NCBI GenBank assembly: GCA_905202215.1
Contig: CAJKRG010000080.1
Span: forward strand, 1-6,917
Length of the DNA stretch: 6,917 nucleotides
DNA from: an uncultured Porphyromonadaceae bacterium
GTDB taxonomy: Bacteria > Bacteroidota > Bacteroidia > Bacteroidales > Muribaculaceae
Reading direction: 5' to 3'
Positions 6,267 through 6,917 of the stretch are shown piece by piece. How positions within the stretch are numbered: the stretch's first letter is position 1; each line of letters opens with the position of its first letter. A program made the translations under genes and the position numbers. A model generated the notes under the pieces. That model made no database searches, was not told the DNA's origin, and was given only the letters and a program-made list of their open reading frames with translations.

Positions 6267-6770
6267 CTATAAAAACGGAAGGAAGAAAGGCTTATGGCCG
6301 CTTTGCGACAGTGTTTCGCGGAGTCGTGAGAAAGCCTTTGTCATCTGGTTTTTGACAGTTTTGACAGAAATATCGAGTTCGTCGGCGATCTCTTCGTTTG
6401 AAAGGCCGTCGCGTTTGCTCAGAAGGAATACCTGCCGGCAGCGGTCGGGCAGATCATCGATTGCACGCCATATGCGGGCATCGCGCTCCGAGGTGTCGAT
6501 ATCGTTTTCCTCTACTTCGGGTACTTCGTCGAGACTGACAAAGCGTTGAGCCTGCCGTAGGACAGATATACATTCGTTGCGGACGCAGCGATACATGAAT
6601 GCTTTGAAATCGTCGATTTCAAGACCGTCGCCGATAGCTTTCCAAGCCTTGACAAAGGCATTCTGTACCGTGTCTTCCGCAGTGTCGGTGTTGCCGACAT
6701 AGCGGAGGGCATACATGCCAAGGGGCAGATACAGTTTTCGGAATTCCGACTCGAAACGGCTGATTTTCAT
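6267..6770 (-). CDS. ECF-type RNA polymerase sigma factor (FecI-like)
   Basis: The 167-residue protein has the two-domain layout of ECF sigma factors. Region 2 spans about residues 8-76 (FRKLYLPLGMYALRYVGN, then AEDTVQNAFVKAW, the core-polymerase and -10 recognition helices). Region 4 spans about 98-151 (IDDLPDRCRQVFLLSKRDGL, then a helix-turn-helix NEEIADELDISVKTVKNQMT). The acidic linker at 81-95 and the short hydrophobic tail (PFFLPFL) are typical of Bacteroidetes members. Such factors direct transcription of receptor/uptake operons and are held by FecR-like anti-sigma factors. Here the best anti-sigma candidate is the short protein at 4223-4666, separated by two genes and a strand switch, so the pairing is an inference. 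The gene has its own leader after the xylA terminator, and its stop lies 6 nt from the stop of the convergent secreted-protein gene. Confidence 0.93.
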   Translation of the reverse strand: MKISRFESEFRKLYLPLGMYALRYVGNTDTAEDTVQNAFVKAWKAIGDGLEIDDFKAFMYRCVRNECISVLRQAQRFVSLDEVPEVEENDIDTSERDARIWRAIDDLPDRCRQVFLLSKRDGLSNEEIADELDISVKTVKNQMTKAFSRLRETLSQSGHKPFFLPFL

Positions 6771-6790
6771 TGAAAGCGATTTTCGGGCGG

Positions 6791-6798
6791 TAAAGATA
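6791..6798 (-). promoter_or_regulatory. Candidate -7 box for the sigma-factor gene
   Basis: On the minus strand this reads TATCTTTA, one mismatch from the Bacteroidetes -7 consensus TAnnTTTG, and it lies 20 nt upstream of the sigma-factor ATG. The expected -33 TTTG is not evident: the region about 20 bases further upstream falls inside the xylA terminator hairpin (ACTTCC). The support is therefore only the -7 match and the position. If real, the promoter is partly overlaid by the terminator. Confidence 0.3.
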
Positions 6799-6801
6799 CG
6801 A

Positions 6802-6850
6802 AAAATAATCGGGGCAGGAAGTGACTGTCACTTCGCGCCCCGATTATTTT
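6802..6850 (-). terminator. Large hairpin, rho-independent terminator after xylA
   Basis: A perfect 14-bp inverted repeat (AAAATAATCGGGGC at 6802-6815, GCCCCGATTATTTT at 6837-6850) encloses a 2x2 mismatch and then a second perfect 8-base arm pair (GAAGTGAC at 6818-6825, GTCACTTC at 6827-6834). The RNA would form one long hairpin with a 3-base apical loop. In the xylA direction the GC-rich core is followed by TTATTTTT, as in an intrinsic terminator. It begins 14 nt past the xylA stop. The near-symmetry means it could work in both directions, but no rightward gene ends near it. Confidence 0.85.
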
Positions 6851-6864
6851 GGGTTAAGAGATGA

Positions 6865-6917
6865 TTATGCGTACATGTTCACGATAGCCTCGTAGAGTTC
6901 CTGCTTGCCGGAAACGG
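6865..6917 (-). CDS. xylA: Xylose isomerase, C-terminal fragment (gene runs off the right edge)
   Basis: Only the last 16 codons and a TAA are inside the window, and they read VSGKQELYEAIVNMYA. The SGKQELYEAIV tail is characteristic of class II xylose isomerases, as in Bacteroides and the anaerobic fungus Piromyces. The enzyme converts D-xylose to D-xylulose in the cytoplasm. A strong terminator follows, so this gene ends its own transcription unit and is probably unrelated to the sigma/receptor module. The call rests on a short tail, but the motif is distinctive and there is no competing frame with a known match. Confidence 0.75.
   Translation of the reverse strand, partial: VSGKQELYEAIVNMYA

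Noticed and set aside
6286..6339. Inverted repeat AAAGGCTT/AAGCCTTT as a terminator for the plus-strand gene
   Set aside because: The arms are 38 bases apart inside the sigma-factor coding sequence, and the T-run comes about 10 bases too late. The convergent genes may rely on other means.

Overview
The window looks like chromosomal DNA from a member of the Bacteroidales, possibly the Muribaculaceae or a relative. Four things point there: a TonB-dependent receptor (TBDR) paired with a DUF4249 surface lipoprotein, an ECF sigma factor of the Bacteroidetes FecI type, lipoproteins with acidic residues right after the lipid-bearing cysteine, and no clear Shine-Dalgarno sequences. The genus is inference.

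From left to right: bases 1-124 look like the non-coding end of an insertion sequence (IS) that runs off the window. Next comes a six-gene minus-strand operon (5211 down to 99). In transcription order it encodes an outer-membrane beta-barrel protein, a short FecR-like anti-sigma factor, an STN-containing TBDR, a DUF4249 lipoprotein and two small paralogous lipoproteins. Every junction overlaps or nearly touches (2-nt gap, ATGA, 13-nt overlap, TAATG, ATGA), so translation is probably coupled. The last lipoprotein seems to be cut off by the IS end.

A 131-bp intergenic region (5212-5342) follows. It carries a second exact copy of the 17-base sequence that ends the IS, in the same orientation. 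A plus-strand gene (5343-6260) then encodes a secreted protein with a long Pro/Arg/Asn/His/Gly-rich repeat region and a compact C-terminal domain. It converges, with a 6-nt gap, on a minus-strand ECF sigma-factor gene (6267-6770). A large near-palindromic hairpin terminator (6802-6850) separates that gene from the last 16 codons of xylose isomerase (xylA).

The likely story is a cell-surface signalling and uptake module. The TBDR and DUF4249 lipoprotein bind and import a ligand of unknown identity. The receptor's STN domain would signal to the STN-like C-terminus of the membrane-spanning anti-sigma factor, which would control the ECF sigma factor about 1.6 kb upstream. The sigma gene normally lies directly before the anti-sigma gene. 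Here a divergent secreted-protein gene, a barrel-protein gene and an IS-end-like 17-mer lie between them, which suggests rearrangement. The ligand and the sigma/anti-sigma pairing are inference.
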